Shown: piece after piece, positions 9,112 through 18,415 of the stretch
Position numbering within the stretch: the first letter of the stretch is position 1
How the letters are laid out: each line of letters starts with the position of its first letter
Assembly (NCBI GenBank): GCA_004001285.1
Contig: AP018697.1
Location: 2,232,001-2,296,000 of the forward strand
Source of the DNA: Arthrobacter sp. MN05-02
GTDB taxonomy: Bacteria > Actinomycetota > Actinomycetes > Actinomycetales > Micrococcaceae
Length of the DNA stretch: 64,000 bases
Direction of reading: 5' to 3'
Program-made: the position numbers and the translations under genes
Notes under the pieces: generated by a model
Seen by the model: only the letters and a program-made list of their open reading frames with translations
Told to the model about the DNA's origin: nothing
The model's database searches: none

Positions 9112-11228
9112 CTAGTCGGAGTCCTTGGAGCCCAGCGTGGTCTTCTGGACCTGCATGAGGAACTCGACGTTGGACTGCGTCTCCCGGATCTTGTTGGTGA
9201 GCAGCTCGAGTGCCTGCTGGGTCTCCAGACCCGACAGCACGCGACGCAGCTTCCACATGATCTTGACCTCGTCCGGCGACAGCAGGTTCTCCTCGCGGCG
9301 CGTGCCGGAGGCGTTGACGTCGACGGCGGGGAAGATGCGCTTGTCGGCGAGGCTGCGCGAGAGGCGGAGCTCCATGTTGCCGGTGCCCTTGAACTCCTCG
9401 AAGATGACCTCGTCCATCTTGGACCCGGTCTCCACCAGCGCGGTGGCGAGGATGGTGAGCGAGCCACCGTTCTCGATGTTGCGCGCTGCGCCGAAGAAGC
9501 GCTTCGGCGGGTACAGTGCCGCGGAGTCGACGCCACCGGAGAGGATGCGGCCCGACGCCGGGGCGGCCAGGTTGTACGCGCGTCCGAGGCGGGTCATGGA
9601 GTCGAGCAGCACTACGACGTCCATGCCCATCTCCACGAGGCGCTTGGCGCGCTCGATGGAGAGTTCGGCGACCGTGGTGTGGTCGTCGGCGGGACGGTCG
9701 AACGTCGAGGCGATGACCTCGCCCTTGACGGTCCGCTGCATGTCCGTGACTTCCTCGGGACGCTCGTCGACCAGGACCATCATGAGGTGGACCTCAGGGT
9801 TGTTGATCGTGATGGCGTTCGCGATCGCCTGCAGGATGAGGGTCTTGCCGGCCTTGGGGGGCGAGACGATCAGGCCACGCTGGCCCTTGCCGATCGGGGC
9901 CACGAGGTCGATCACGCGGGGGCCGATCTTCTTCGGATCGGTCTCGAGGCGCAGGCGGTCCGAGGGGTAGAGCGGAACGAGCTTCGCGAACTCGACGCGG
10001 TCCTTGAGGTCCTCGGCGGGCTTGCCGTTCACCGAGGTGACGCGCACCAGGGCGTTGAACTTCTGGCGTGCGCTGGCCTGGGTCTCGCCCTCGCGGGGAG
10101 CGCGGATCGCGCCGACGACGGCGTCGCCCTTGCGCAGGTTGTGCTTCTTGACCTGGGCGAGCGAGACGTAGACGTCGTTCGGGCCCGGCAGGTAGCCGGA
10201 GGTGCGCACGAAGGCGTAGTTCTCGAGGACGTCGAGGATGCCGGCGACCGGCAGCAGGACGTCGTCCTCGGTCACCTCGACGTCGTCGACGTCGGGCTGG
10301 TTGCGGTTGCGGCGGCGGTCGTTGCGCTCGTTGCGGTCGTTGCGGTCGCGGAAGCGGCTGTTGCGGTCCTCGGGACCACTGGTGCCGTTGCGGTTCGCAC
10401 GGTTGCGGCGGTTGCGGCCCCGGCCGTCGTCGTCGGAGCCGTTGCCGCGGTTGTCGCTGCGCTCGCTGCCGTTACGGCCGTTGTCGTTCTGGCTGTCGCC
10501 CGTGGCGTTCGAACGGTCCTCGTCGCGGCCGTTGCGCGAACGGGAGCGGCGCTCGTTGCGGTCGCCCCGGCCCTCGCCCTGCTGGCCGGTCTGGGCCTCG
10601 GGCTGGGACTCGTTCTGGCCGGCGTTCTGTGCTTCGCCCTGCGAGCCGTTCTGGGACTCGTTCGAGCCCGGCTGCGCCTCGGAGCGGTCCTCGCCCCGGC
10701 GGTTGCGGCGGTTGCGCTGGTTGCGACCGTTATTGTCGCGGTCCTGCTGCTCACCGGCGGGAGCCTCCTCGGCGGTGTCGCGCGACGGGGCTTCGACCTG
10801 CTCGGTGGCGACCGGCTCGGCGTCGGACGCGGGTGCGGAGACGACACCGTCGCTGCCCGCGCGGCGGTTGCGGTTGCGGGTGCGGGCTGGCGCTCGGCGG
10901 GAGCCGGCTGCTCGTCCTGTGCGCTGTCGGCGACGGTCCCGGTCTGGGCGGCGGTCGCGGGACGCTCGGCGTCGGCGCTGCGCTCGCTGCGGACCGCGGG
11001 GGTCTTCTGGCGGTCGGCTACTGCGGATCCGCGCTGGTGGTCGGAGATCGCCGACACGAGGTCGCTCTTCCGCATCCTCGATCCGCCGGTGATGCCGAGC
11101 TGGCCCGCGAGGGCCTGCAGCTGGGCGAGCTTCAGGCCTGCGAGGCCGCTGCTCTTGGAAGTTGTTGCGCCGGTTGCTTCAGCGTCTTGGGTGGCCACAC
11201 CTGGTAACAGGTCAGTGGTTTCAGTCAC
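9112..11228 (-). CDS. rho: transcription termination factor Rho, with an apparent frame break
   Basis: Rho is the hexameric RNA-dependent ATPase that ends transcription. The N-terminal Rho_N domain (about residues 27-64, SGLAGLKLAQLQALAGQLG) starts at GTG 11228, which has AAGGA upstream. The RNA-binding and ATPase core (DDVLLPVAGILDVLENYAF, SPPKAGKT, DERPEEVTDM) is in another frame. The frame downstream of about 10,890 extends upstream without stops as an Arg/Asn/Asp-rich linker (RNRNRRAGSDG, RNQRNRRNRR), as in other actinobacterial Rho proteins. The two frames join between about 10,868 and 10,890, in a run of CCGCAA repeats. Restoring one base gives a continuous protein of about 705 residues. 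Rho is normally essential here, so a base missing from the sequence is likeliest; a slippage event or real lesion cannot be excluded. Confidence 0.88.
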
Positions 11229-11560
11229 GAAGGATCCTTCCCCCTCGTCGGGCGGCCACCTGATCGGTGGTCCGCGGTGGTTTGCCCCGTGCCGCAGGTG
11301 AAAGCAGGCGGGGTTCGGTCGAGCCGGAGGCAATCCGGCAGGGCCGCGTGTGCTGGGAGCCCGAGGATGTCGATGTGCGGGAGGAGAGATCCGCACGCAC
11401 AAAGATAAGGTCGGAGGCTGCACCGGAGGATGTGCTGCTGCTGATGGAACCTGCAGTTTTCGCGGCGGTCTAGAGAAGAGGACGGCCAGCTCAACAGAAG
11501 CACATGGCGTCTGGTGAAAGACACGGTAGTTCCGCAAGACGCACGTTTCGCCCGACGTTC
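11229..11560 (-). promoter_or_regulatory. thrB-rho intergenic region with candidate rho promoter and leader
   Basis: This 332-base stretch has no convincing gene. On the minus strand TTGAGC (11494-11489) and TAGACC (11472-11467) with a 16-nt spacer form a plausible promoter, giving a leader of roughly 230 nt before the rho GTG. A long rho leader fits the autogenous control known for rho in other bacteria, but I see no unambiguous attenuator hairpin. Confidence 0.35.
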
Positions 11561-12559
11561 CTACCCCTGGTGCACCTCCACTTTAGCACCTTCCCGCTCC
11601 ACCGCGAGCCGGACGACCCGCCACGACGCAGGCGTGTCGCCCTGTCCGACGAGCGCCCGGACGGCGTCCTCGGCGGCACGGGCCCCGGCTTCGCCCACCG
11701 CCAGGGTCAGGACGCTCGGTCCCGCGCCGGAGATGGTGCTGGCGAATCCCGCCGCACGGAGGCCGCGCAGCAGGGTGGCGCTCGGGAGCATCGCCTGGGC
11801 GCGGTAGTCCTGGTGCAGGGAGTCCTGCGTGGCGGGGAACAGCAGCGACGGATCAGCGCCGAGGGCGTGGACCAGGAGCGCGGCGCGGCCGGCATTGGCC
11901 GCGGCGCTTCGGTGGGAGACCGACGGCGGGAGGAGTGCGCGGGCGCTCTCCGTGGACAGTGCGAGATCCGGTACGGCGATCACGGGGATGATGTCCGGAT
12001 GAACCTCCACACGTGCGGTGTGGTATGCCCTGCCGCTCTCCCAGGAGATCGCGAGCGCTCCGCCGAGCGCGGGCGCGACGTTGTCCGGGTGTCCCTCGAT
12101 CGAGGCCGCCCACTGCAGGAGGTGCGCGGCGTCCAGTTGCTCGTCGGCGGGCAGCAGGGCGTTGCCGGCGAGGACCCCGGCGACGATCGCCGCGGCGGAG
12201 GAGCCCATGCCCCTGCCGTGCGGCACGACGTTCACGGTGTCGAGCTCGAGCCCGGGCGCCCGCCACCCCACGCGGTGCAGCGTGCTGATCAGGGACCTCG
12301 CGACGAGGTGGGTCTCGTCGGTGGGCAGGCCTGCCGTCCCTTCCCCCGTGGCGCGCACCGTCGTCGAACCCGACGTCGTGGTGCGGACGCGTACGGTGTC
12401 GTGCAGCGCCAGCGCGAGTCCGAGGGTGTCGAAACCGGGCCCCAGGTTCGCGCTGGTGGCGGGCACCCGGACCACGACGTCCTGGCCCGCCTCGACGGCC
12501 GGGAGGCCCGAGACCTCCGAGACCTCCGGTGACACGGGTGCTGCGTGCACGCCTGCCAT
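11561..12559 (-). CDS. thrB: homoserine kinase
   Basis: This 332-residue GHMP-family kinase phosphorylates L-homoserine with ATP, the step before threonine synthase. The family motifs are the substrate/nucleotide region VRVPATSANLGPGFDTLGLAL near residue 30 and the phosphate-binding loop PHGRGMGSSAAAIVAG near residue 105. The ATG lies 1 nt after the thrC stop, so it is co-translated with thrC. It is the last gene of the lysA-hom-thrC-thrB run, followed by a 332-nt gap before rho. Confidence 0.93.
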   Translation of the reverse strand: MAGVHAAPVSPEVSEVSGLPAVEAGQDVVVRVPATSANLGPGFDTLGLALALHDTVRVRTTTSGSTTVRATGEGTAGLPTDETHLVARSLISTLHRVGWRAPGLELDTVNVVPHGRGMGSSAAAIVAGVLAGNALLPADEQLDAAHLLQWAASIEGHPDNVAPALGGALAISWESGRAYHTARVEVHPDIIPVIAVPDLALSTESARALLPPSVSHRSAAANAGRAALLVHALGADPSLLFPATQDSLHQDYRAQAMLPSATLLRGLRAAGFASTISGAGPSVLTLAVGEAGARAAEDAVRALVGQGDTPASWRVVRLAVEREGAKVEVHQG

Positions 12560-12560
12560 G

Positions 12561-13664
12561 TCAGTCCTCGAGCCCGAGCGCGGCGGCGACGCTGACGACG
12601 TCGAACTCCACCTTCGTGGGCTCGACGTCGGCGCCGTCCGCGGTGCGCAGCGCCCACTGCGGGTCCTTCAGGCCGTGGCCGGTGACCGTGATGACGATCG
12701 TCTTGCCCGACGGCACGAGGCCCTCCGCGTGCTTCTTGATCAGCCCGGCGACGCCGGCGGCGGATGCGGGCTCCACGAACACGCCCTCACGGGAGGACAG
12801 CCAGCGGTGGGCCTCGAGGATCTCCTCGTCGGTCACGGCCTCGATGAGTCCGCCCGACTCGTCGCGCGCGGCCACCGCGAAGTCCCAGGAGGCCGGGTTG
12901 CCGATGCGGATCGCCGTCGCGATGGTGTCCGGCTCGGTGATCGGGTGGCCCTTCACCAGCGGTGACGCGCCCTCCGCCTGGAAGCCCCACATGATCGGCG
13001 TCCGGGTGGCGACGGCGGGCAGCTCACCGGAGTGCATCGAGGCATACGGCGCCGCGTACTCCTTGTAGCCCTTCCAGTACGCGCTGATGTTGCCGGCGTT
13101 CCCGACGGGCATCAGGTGGTAGTCCGGGGCGTCGCCCAGGGTGTCCACGACCTCGAACGCTGCGGTCTTCTGGCCCTCGAGGCGTGCCGGGTTCACCGAG
13201 TTCACGAGGAACACCGGGTAGGCCTCGGCGAGCTTCCGCGCGACGTCGAGGCAGTTGTCGAAGTTGCCGTTGACCTGCAGGAGCTGGGCGCCGTGGGCGA
13301 TGGCCTGGCTGAGCTTGCCCATGGAGATCTTGCCGTCCGGCACGAGCACGGCGCACGTGATGCCCGCCTGCGTGGCGTAGGCGGCGGCCGATGCGGAGGT
13401 GTTGCCCGTCGATGCGCACACCACGGCCTTCGCGCCGGCCGCGACGGCGGCGGTCATGGCCATCGTCATGCCACGGTCCTTGAAGGACCCGGTGGGGTTC
13501 ATGCCCTCGACCTTGAGGTAGACGGCGGACCCTGTCAGCTCGGACAGGTGCCGTGCGTGGACGAGGGGCGTTCCGCCCTCACCGAGGGTGACGACCTCGG
13601 TCGCGTCCGTCACGGGCAGTCGTTCGGCGTATTCGCGGATGACTCCGCGCCACTGGTGGGCCAC
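12561..13664 (-). CDS. thrC: threonine synthase
   Basis: This 367-residue PLP enzyme converts O-phosphohomoserine to threonine. The PLP-binding lysine is K62 in [10 protein letters not shown]. The phosphate-binding loop [13 protein letters not shown] and the [13 protein letters not shown] motif are intact. Its length matches the short actinobacterial class rather than the longer plant/yeast class. The GTG start directly abuts the hom TAA stop with no spacer. The next gene, thrB, starts 1 nt after its stop, so aspartate-semialdehyde to threonine is encoded as one operon. Confidence 0.94.
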   Translation of the reverse strand: MAHQWRGVIREYAERLPVTDATEVVTLGEGGTPLVHARHLSELTGSAVYLKVEGMNPTGSFKDRGMTMAMTAAVAAGAKAVVCASTGNTSASAAAYATQAGITCAVLVPDGKISMGKLSQAIAHGAQLLQVNGNFDNCLDVARKLAEAYPVFLVNSVNPARLEGQKTAAFEVVDTLGDAPDYHLMPVGNAGNISAYWKGYKEYAAPYASMHSGELPAVATRTPIMWGFQAEGASPLVKGHPITEPDTIATAIRIGNPASWDFAVAARDESGGLIEAVTDEEILEAHRWLSSREGVFVEPASAAGVAGLIKKHAEGLVPSGKTIVITVTGHGLKDPQWALRTADGADVEPTKVEFDVVSVAAALGLED

Positions 13665-14993
13665 TTAGATTCCCTCTACTCGGAGCACGGATGAGACGGC
13701 GGTGATGACGTCGAGCGCCGCGACCTGCTTGACGGTCGCAGCGAGCGACGCCTCGGGGGCACGGTGCGTGACGATCCTCAGTTCGGCGGTGGTGCCGCCG
13801 TCGGCACCGCCCTGGTGGATGCGCTGGCGCATCGTCTCGATGGAGACGCCGTTCTCGGCGAAGATCTGCGCGATGCGCGCCAGGACGCCGGGCTGGTCGG
13901 CGACCTGCAGGCCGATGCAGTAGCTCGTCCGGACGGTGTCGATGCTCAGCGGCGGGACGTGGCCGGTGGTGGTCTCGGTGCGGCCGGGGCCCCCGAGCAC
14001 CATGCGGCGCGCGGCGCTGATGACGTCACCGAGCACGGCCGACGCCGTCGGGGTGCCGCCGGCCCCCTGGCCGTAGAACATGAGTTCCCCGGCGTTCTCC
14101 GCCTCGACGAAGACGGCGTTGAAGGCACCGCGGACGGCTGCGAGCGGGTGCGACCGCGGCAGGAGGGTCGGGTGGACGCGCACGCCGACCCCGGCGGCGC
14201 CGGCGTCGTCCGTGAGCATCTCCGCGATGGCCAGCAGCTTGATCACGTAGCCGTCCTCGGTGGCGGCGGCGATGTCGTCGGCAGTGACGGTCGTGATGCC
14301 CTCGCAGTGGACGTTCTCGAGCGCGAAGCGCGTATGGAAGGACAGGGAGGCGAGGATCGCGGCCTTCGCGGCGGCATCGTGGCCCTCGACGTCGGCGGTG
14401 GGATCCGCCTCGGCGTAGCCGAGGTCCTGGGCGGCCTTCAGCGCATCGGCGAAGGAGGCCCCCGTGGAGTCCATCTGGTCGAGGATGTAGTTCGTGGTGC
14501 CGTTGACGATGCCGAGCACGCGCGTGATGCGGTCCCCCGACAGGCTGTCGCGGATGGGCCGGAGGATGGGCACCGCCCCGGCGACGGCTGCCTCGTAGGA
14601 CAGCTGCACCCCGGCGGCGTCGGCCTGCTCGTAGAGCTCCGGCCCGTCCTGCGCGAGAAGTGCCTTGTTGCCGCTGACGACCGTGGCCCCGTGCCGGATC
14701 GCCCGGAGGATGAGGGACTTGGCCGGTTCGATGCCGCCCATGAGTTCGATGACGATGTCGGCGTCCTCGACGAGCGACTCCGCATCCGTCGTGAGGAGTC
14801 CCGCCGGGAGTTCGACGTCGCGCTGCGCGTCCAGGGTGCGGACGGCGACGCCGACGAGTTCGAGGGGCGCGCCCGCGCGGCGACCGAGGTCCTCCGCGTT
14901 CTCGAGGAGGATGCGGGCCACCTGGGAGCCGACGTTGCCGCAGCCCAGCAGGGCTACGCGCAGGGGTGCGGGGGTCGTTGCTGGTGCATTCAT
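13665..14993 (-). CDS. hom: homoserine dehydrogenase with C-terminal ACT domain
   Basis: This 442-residue enzyme reduces aspartate semialdehyde to homoserine with NAD(P)H. It has an N-terminal nucleotide-binding fold (LLGCGNVGSQVARIL), a central catalytic region (VSGNKALLAQDG, YEAAVAGAVPIL, GIVNGTTNYIL, EADPTADVEGHDAAAKAAIL) and a C-terminal ACT domain from about residue 350 (QPGVLARIAQIFAENGVSIE). In relatives the ACT domain mediates threonine feedback inhibition. The start ATG overlaps the lysA stop (ATGA), and the stop abuts thrC, so all are translationally coupled. Confidence 0.95.
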   Translation of the reverse strand: MNAPATTPAPLRVALLGCGNVGSQVARILLENAEDLGRRAGAPLELVGVAVRTLDAQRDVELPAGLLTTDAESLVEDADIVIELMGGIEPAKSLILRAIRHGATVVSGNKALLAQDGPELYEQADAAGVQLSYEAAVAGAVPILRPIRDSLSGDRITRVLGIVNGTTNYILDQMDSTGASFADALKAAQDLGYAEADPTADVEGHDAAAKAAILASLSFHTRFALENVHCEGITTVTADDIAAATEDGYVIKLLAIAEMLTDDAGAAGVGVRVHPTLLPRSHPLAAVRGAFNAVFVEAENAGELMFYGQGAGGTPTASAVLGDVISAARRMVLGGPGRTETTTGHVPPLSIDTVRTSYCIGLQVADQPGVLARIAQIFAENGVSIETMRQRIHQGGADGGTTAELRIVTHRAPEASLAATVKQVAALDVITAVSSVLRVEGI

Positions 14994-16531
14994 GCGGTCT
15001 GTGAAGCTCCTGGATCCGGGACGGGTACGGCGGGTTCGCGCTGGACGTCCCTGCGGAACAGGTCCTCCTCGGTCTCGCCGCGGACGATGAGCCTGGCTGC
15101 CCCGTCGGCCACCGCCACGACGGGCGGGCGGGTGAGGTAGTTGTAGTTGCTCGACAACACCCAGCAGTAGGCTCCGGTGCCCGGGACGGCGAGGAGGTCT
15201 CCGGCTCCGGTGTCCTCCGGGAGGTAGACGTCCCTCACCACAATGTCACCGCTCTCGCAGTGTTTTCCAACCACGCGGGAGAGCACGGGATCGGCTGCGG
15301 GCGTCCGGGAGGCCAGCACGGCCGAGTAATCCGCGCCGTAGAGCACCGGACGGGCGTTGTCGCTCATGCCGCCGTCCACCGACACATAGCGGCGCGGGTG
15401 CGTAACGCTCGTGTCGCGGACGACCTCCGAACCGTTCGCGGCCGCGTCCACGCGCACGGTCTTCGTGGTGCCGGCGGTGTAGAGGGTGAACGTGGTGGGA
15501 CCCACGATCGCCCGGCCGGGCTCGATCGAGATCCGGGGTACCCGGAGCCCCAGCTCGCGGCAGGTGGACCCGACGACGGCGGCCATCGCCCGGGCGATCT
15601 CCGCGGCCGGCCGTGGTTCGTCCGCCTCGGTGTAGGCGATGCCGTAACCGCCGCCGAGATCGAGCTCGGGCAGTTCGACGCCGTGCCGGTCGCGCACCCC
15701 GGCGAGGAATCCGAGCAACCGCTGCGCCGCGAGTTCGAAGCCCTCGGGCTCGAAGATCTGAGACCCGATGTGGCAGTGCACCCCGAGGAGGTTGATGCCC
15801 GGGTGGGCGAGGGCGTCGGCGACCGCGCGCGCAGCGGGCGACGAGGCGCCGTCGTCCGGTCTGCCGTCCTGTCCGGCGTCCTGTCCCGGGCCCTGCTCGG
15901 TGGTGAGCGACAGGCCGAACTTCTGGTCCTCGTGGGCCGTGGCGATGAACTCGTGCGTGTGCGCGTGGACCCCGGGTGTCAGGCGGATCATGACGTTCGC
16001 CGTGCGGCCGCGCTGCACGGCGAGGTCGCCGACCAGGGTGACCTCCTGCAGGCTGTCGACGACGATCCGGCCGAGGTCGGCATCGATGGCGCGCATGATC
16101 TCGGCGGCCGACTTGTTGTTCCCGTGCAGCCCGAGCCGGTGTCCCGGCATCCCGGCGCGCAGGGCGACGGCGAGCTCGCCGCCCGAGCAGGTGTCGAGTC
16201 CGAGGCCCTCCTCGCGGACCCAGTGCGCCACTTCGCTGCAGAGGAAGGACTTGCCGGCGTAGAACACGTCCACTCCCCCGCACAGGTCGCGGAAGGCCTC
16301 GTCGAACGCGGTGCGGAAGGTGGCGGCGCGGGCGCGGAAATCCCGCTCGGACATCACGAAGAGCGGCGTCCCGTACTGCTCCGCGAGGTCGCGGACGGAC
16401 ACGCCGTCGATCTGCAGGACGCCGTCCGTCCCGCGGTCCACGTCCTCGGCCCACAGCTTGGTGTCGAGCCCGGCCTGGTCGGCGGGGACGGACAGCCAGT
16501 CCGGCGCGAGGGGCGATGCTTCGGCAGCCAC
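14990..16531 (-). CDS. lysA: diaminopimelate decarboxylase
   Basis: This 513-residue PLP enzyme of fold type III decarboxylates meso-diaminopimelate to lysine. The PLP lysine is K94 in DVFYAGKSFLCSE; GGGYGIAYTEAD, ISIEPGRAIVG and the partner-subunit region CESGDI are present. I use GTG 16531, three bases after the argS stop, with GGAGAGGA upstream; the longer open frame only overlaps argS. The protein is somewhat longer than usual because of an Asp/Gln/Gly-rich insertion (QDAGQDGRPDDGASS) in the barrel, probably a surface loop. Confidence 0.93.
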   Translation of the reverse strand: MAAEASPLAPDWLSVPADQAGLDTKLWAEDVDRGTDGVLQIDGVSVRDLAEQYGTPLFVMSERDFRARAATFRTAFDEAFRDLCGGVDVFYAGKSFLCSEVAHWVREEGLGLDTCSGGELAVALRAGMPGHRLGLHGNNKSAAEIMRAIDADLGRIVVDSLQEVTLVGDLAVQRGRTANVMIRLTPGVHAHTHEFIATAHEDQKFGLSLTTEQGPGQDAGQDGRPDDGASSPAARAVADALAHPGINLLGVHCHIGSQIFEPEGFELAAQRLLGFLAGVRDRHGVELPELDLGGGYGIAYTEADEPRPAAEIARAMAAVVGSTCRELGLRVPRISIEPGRAIVGPTTFTLYTAGTTKTVRVDAAANGSEVVRDTSVTHPRRYVSVDGGMSDNARPVLYGADYSAVLASRTPAADPVLSRVVGKHCESGDIVVRDVYLPEDTGAGDLLAVPGTGAYCWVLSSNYNYLTRPPVVAVADGAARLIVRGETEEDLFRRDVQREPAVPVPDPGASQTA

Positions 16532-16533
16532 GG

Positions 16534-18174
16534 CTACATCCTCTCCGGTGCGGACACGCCGAGGAGGTGCAGGCCGTTGGCCAGGACCTGCCGGGTGGCG
16601 TTGTTCAGCCACAGGCGCGAGCGGTGGACGTCCTCGACGGGTGCGTCGCCGAGCGGGGCGACACGGCAGGCGTCGTACCAGCGGTGGTACGTCCCCGCGA
16701 TGACCTCGAGGTGCCGGGCCACGCGGTGCGGCTCTCGGAAGGTCGCGGACTGCGCCACGACGCCGGGGAACTGTCCGAGCGCTGCCAGCAGCTCGCCCTC
16801 GGTGGGGTGCCCGAGCGACGCGGCGTCGAAGGTGCTGGTGTCCACTCCCGCGGACACCGCGTTGCGTGCGACGGCGTGTGTGCGTGCGTGGGCGTACTGC
16901 ACGTAGAACACGGGGTTCTCGTTGGTGTTCTTCCGCAGCAGTTCAGGATCGATGGACATGGCCGAGTCGGCCGGGGAGCGTCCCAGGGAGTAGCGCAGGG
17001 CGTCCTTGCCGAGCCAGTCGAGCAGGTCCCGCAGCTCGATGATGTTACCGGCGCGCTTGGAGAGCCGGGCGCCGTTCACGGAGACCATCTGGCCGATGAG
17101 TACCTGGATGTTCTGCTCCATGTCGTCGCCGGCGCAGGCCGCGATGGCCTTGAGGCGACCGATGTAGCCGTGGTGGTCCGCTCCGAGGAGATAGATCTTC
17201 TCGGGGAATCCTCGGTCCTTCTTGGACAGGTAGTACGCGGCGTCGGAGGCGAAGTACGTGGGCTCGCCGTTGGCCCTGATGAGGACGCGGTCCTTGTCGT
17301 CGCCGAAGTCGGTCGTGCGGAGCCACACGGCTCCGTCCTCGTCGAAGACATGGCCCTGCTCGCGCAGGCGGTCGACAGCCTGCTCCACAGCGCCGCCGTC
17401 GTGCAGTGCGGACTCGGAGAAGAACACGTCGAAGTGCACTCCGAAGTTCGCCAGCGTCTCCTTGATGTCGGTCATCTGTGCCTCGTATGCGAGGGCGCGC
17501 ACGATCGGGAGCGCGGTGTCGTCGTCGAGGTCCGCCACCTCGGGGCGATCGGCGAGGACGCTGCGGCCGAGGTCGGCGATGTACTGGCCGGGGTAACCGC
17601 CCTCCGGCGTCGGTCGGCCCTTGATCGTCGCGAGGACGGAAGCCGCGAAGTTGTTCATCTGCGTGCCGGCGTCGTTGATGTAGTACTCCGTGGTCACCTG
17701 CGCACCGCTGGCCCGGAGTACGCGCGCGATGGAGTCACCGAGGGCGGCCCACCGTGTGTGGGCGAGGTGCAGCGGGCCCGTCGGATTGGCCGACACGAAC
17801 TCCATGTTGATGGTGTGGCCCGCGAGCGCCTCATTGGTCCCGTAGGCAGGACCCGACTCGACGATCGTGCGGGCCAGTTCGCCCGCGGCCCCGGCGTCGA
17901 GCGTGATGTTGAGGAAGCCCGGGCCTGCGATGTCGACGCTCTTGACGCCGTCGATGCCTGCGAGCCGGTCGCTGAGGAGCTGGGCGAACGCGCGCGGGTT
18001 CATCCCGGCCCTCTTGCCCAGCTGCAGGGCGATGTTCGTGGCCCAGTCGCCGTGCTCCCGGTTCTTCGGTCGCTCCACCCGCACCTCCGAGGGGAGGTCG
18101 ATCCCGAGGTCACCGGCCTCGACGGCGGCCTTCAGGCAGGCGGAAATAGCGGCAGAGAGTTCTTCGGGAGTCAC
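16534..18174 (-). CDS. argS: arginyl-tRNA synthetase
   Basis: This 546-residue class I synthetase charges tRNA-Arg. It has an N-terminal Add-1 domain (about residues 5-90), the HIGH-type signature in NPTGPLHLAHTRWAALGDS (about 130-145), a YINDAG motif, and the C-terminal anticodon-binding helical domain ending in YHRWYDACRV and LLGVSAPERM. It heads the argS-lysA-hom-thrC-thrB operon, the same order as in mycobacteria. GTG at 18174 is 6 nt after a TATGCT -10 hexamer, suggesting a leaderless start. A tRNA-Arg(CCG) gene lies 3.3 kb away in the same window. Confidence 0.95.
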   Translation of the reverse strand: MTPEELSAAISACLKAAVEAGDLGIDLPSEVRVERPKNREHGDWATNIALQLGKRAGMNPRAFAQLLSDRLAGIDGVKSVDIAGPGFLNITLDAGAAGELARTIVESGPAYGTNEALAGHTINMEFVSANPTGPLHLAHTRWAALGDSIARVLRASGAQVTTEYYINDAGTQMNNFAASVLATIKGRPTPEGGYPGQYIADLGRSVLADRPEVADLDDDTALPIVRALAYEAQMTDIKETLANFGVHFDVFFSESALHDGGAVEQAVDRLREQGHVFDEDGAVWLRTTDFGDDKDRVLIRANGEPTYFASDAAYYLSKKDRGFPEKIYLLGADHHGYIGRLKAIAACAGDDMEQNIQVLIGQMVSVNGARLSKRAGNIIELRDLLDWLGKDALRYSLGRSPADSAMSIDPELLRKNTNENPVFYVQYAHARTHAVARNAVSAGVDTSTFDAASLGHPTEGELLAALGQFPGVVAQSATFREPHRVARHLEVIAGTYHRWYDACRVAPLGDAPVEDVHRSRLWLNNATRQVLANGLHLLGVSAPERM

Positions 18175-18180
18175 CCGTCA

Positions 18181-18186
18181 AGCATA
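18181..18186 (-). promoter_or_regulatory. -10 element of a probable leaderless argS promoter
   Basis: TATGCT on the minus strand ends exactly 6 nt before the GTG of argS, which would put the transcription start at or next to the start codon. No Shine-Dalgarno sequence lies in those 6 nt. A matching -35 is not obvious. Confidence 0.45.
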
Positions 18187-18415
18187 GCGGCGCGGCCCCC
18201 GGCACCCTGATTTTCGTGACGCGGCCCATGTCGGCTCCGGGGACGCACCGCCGCCGGGGTGGGGCCGGGCCCGGACGGGCCGGCGACGCCGGTCTCCGGC
18301 GGGCGCAGAAACGAATCCCGCAATGGGACGTTGAACGGTGTGGACGCGCTACTTTCGGTTCCAACCATTCCTTCGGCGCGGGCGTTCCCGCCCGGCGATC
18401 ACCAGGAGCAGCCAC

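Noticed and set aside
9125..11207. Plus-strand frames opposite rho with Leu/Val/Ala-rich repeats that look like membrane segments
   Set aside because: The apparent hydrophobic repeats are the reverse complement of the Arg/Asn codons in the Rho linker; no start or homology.
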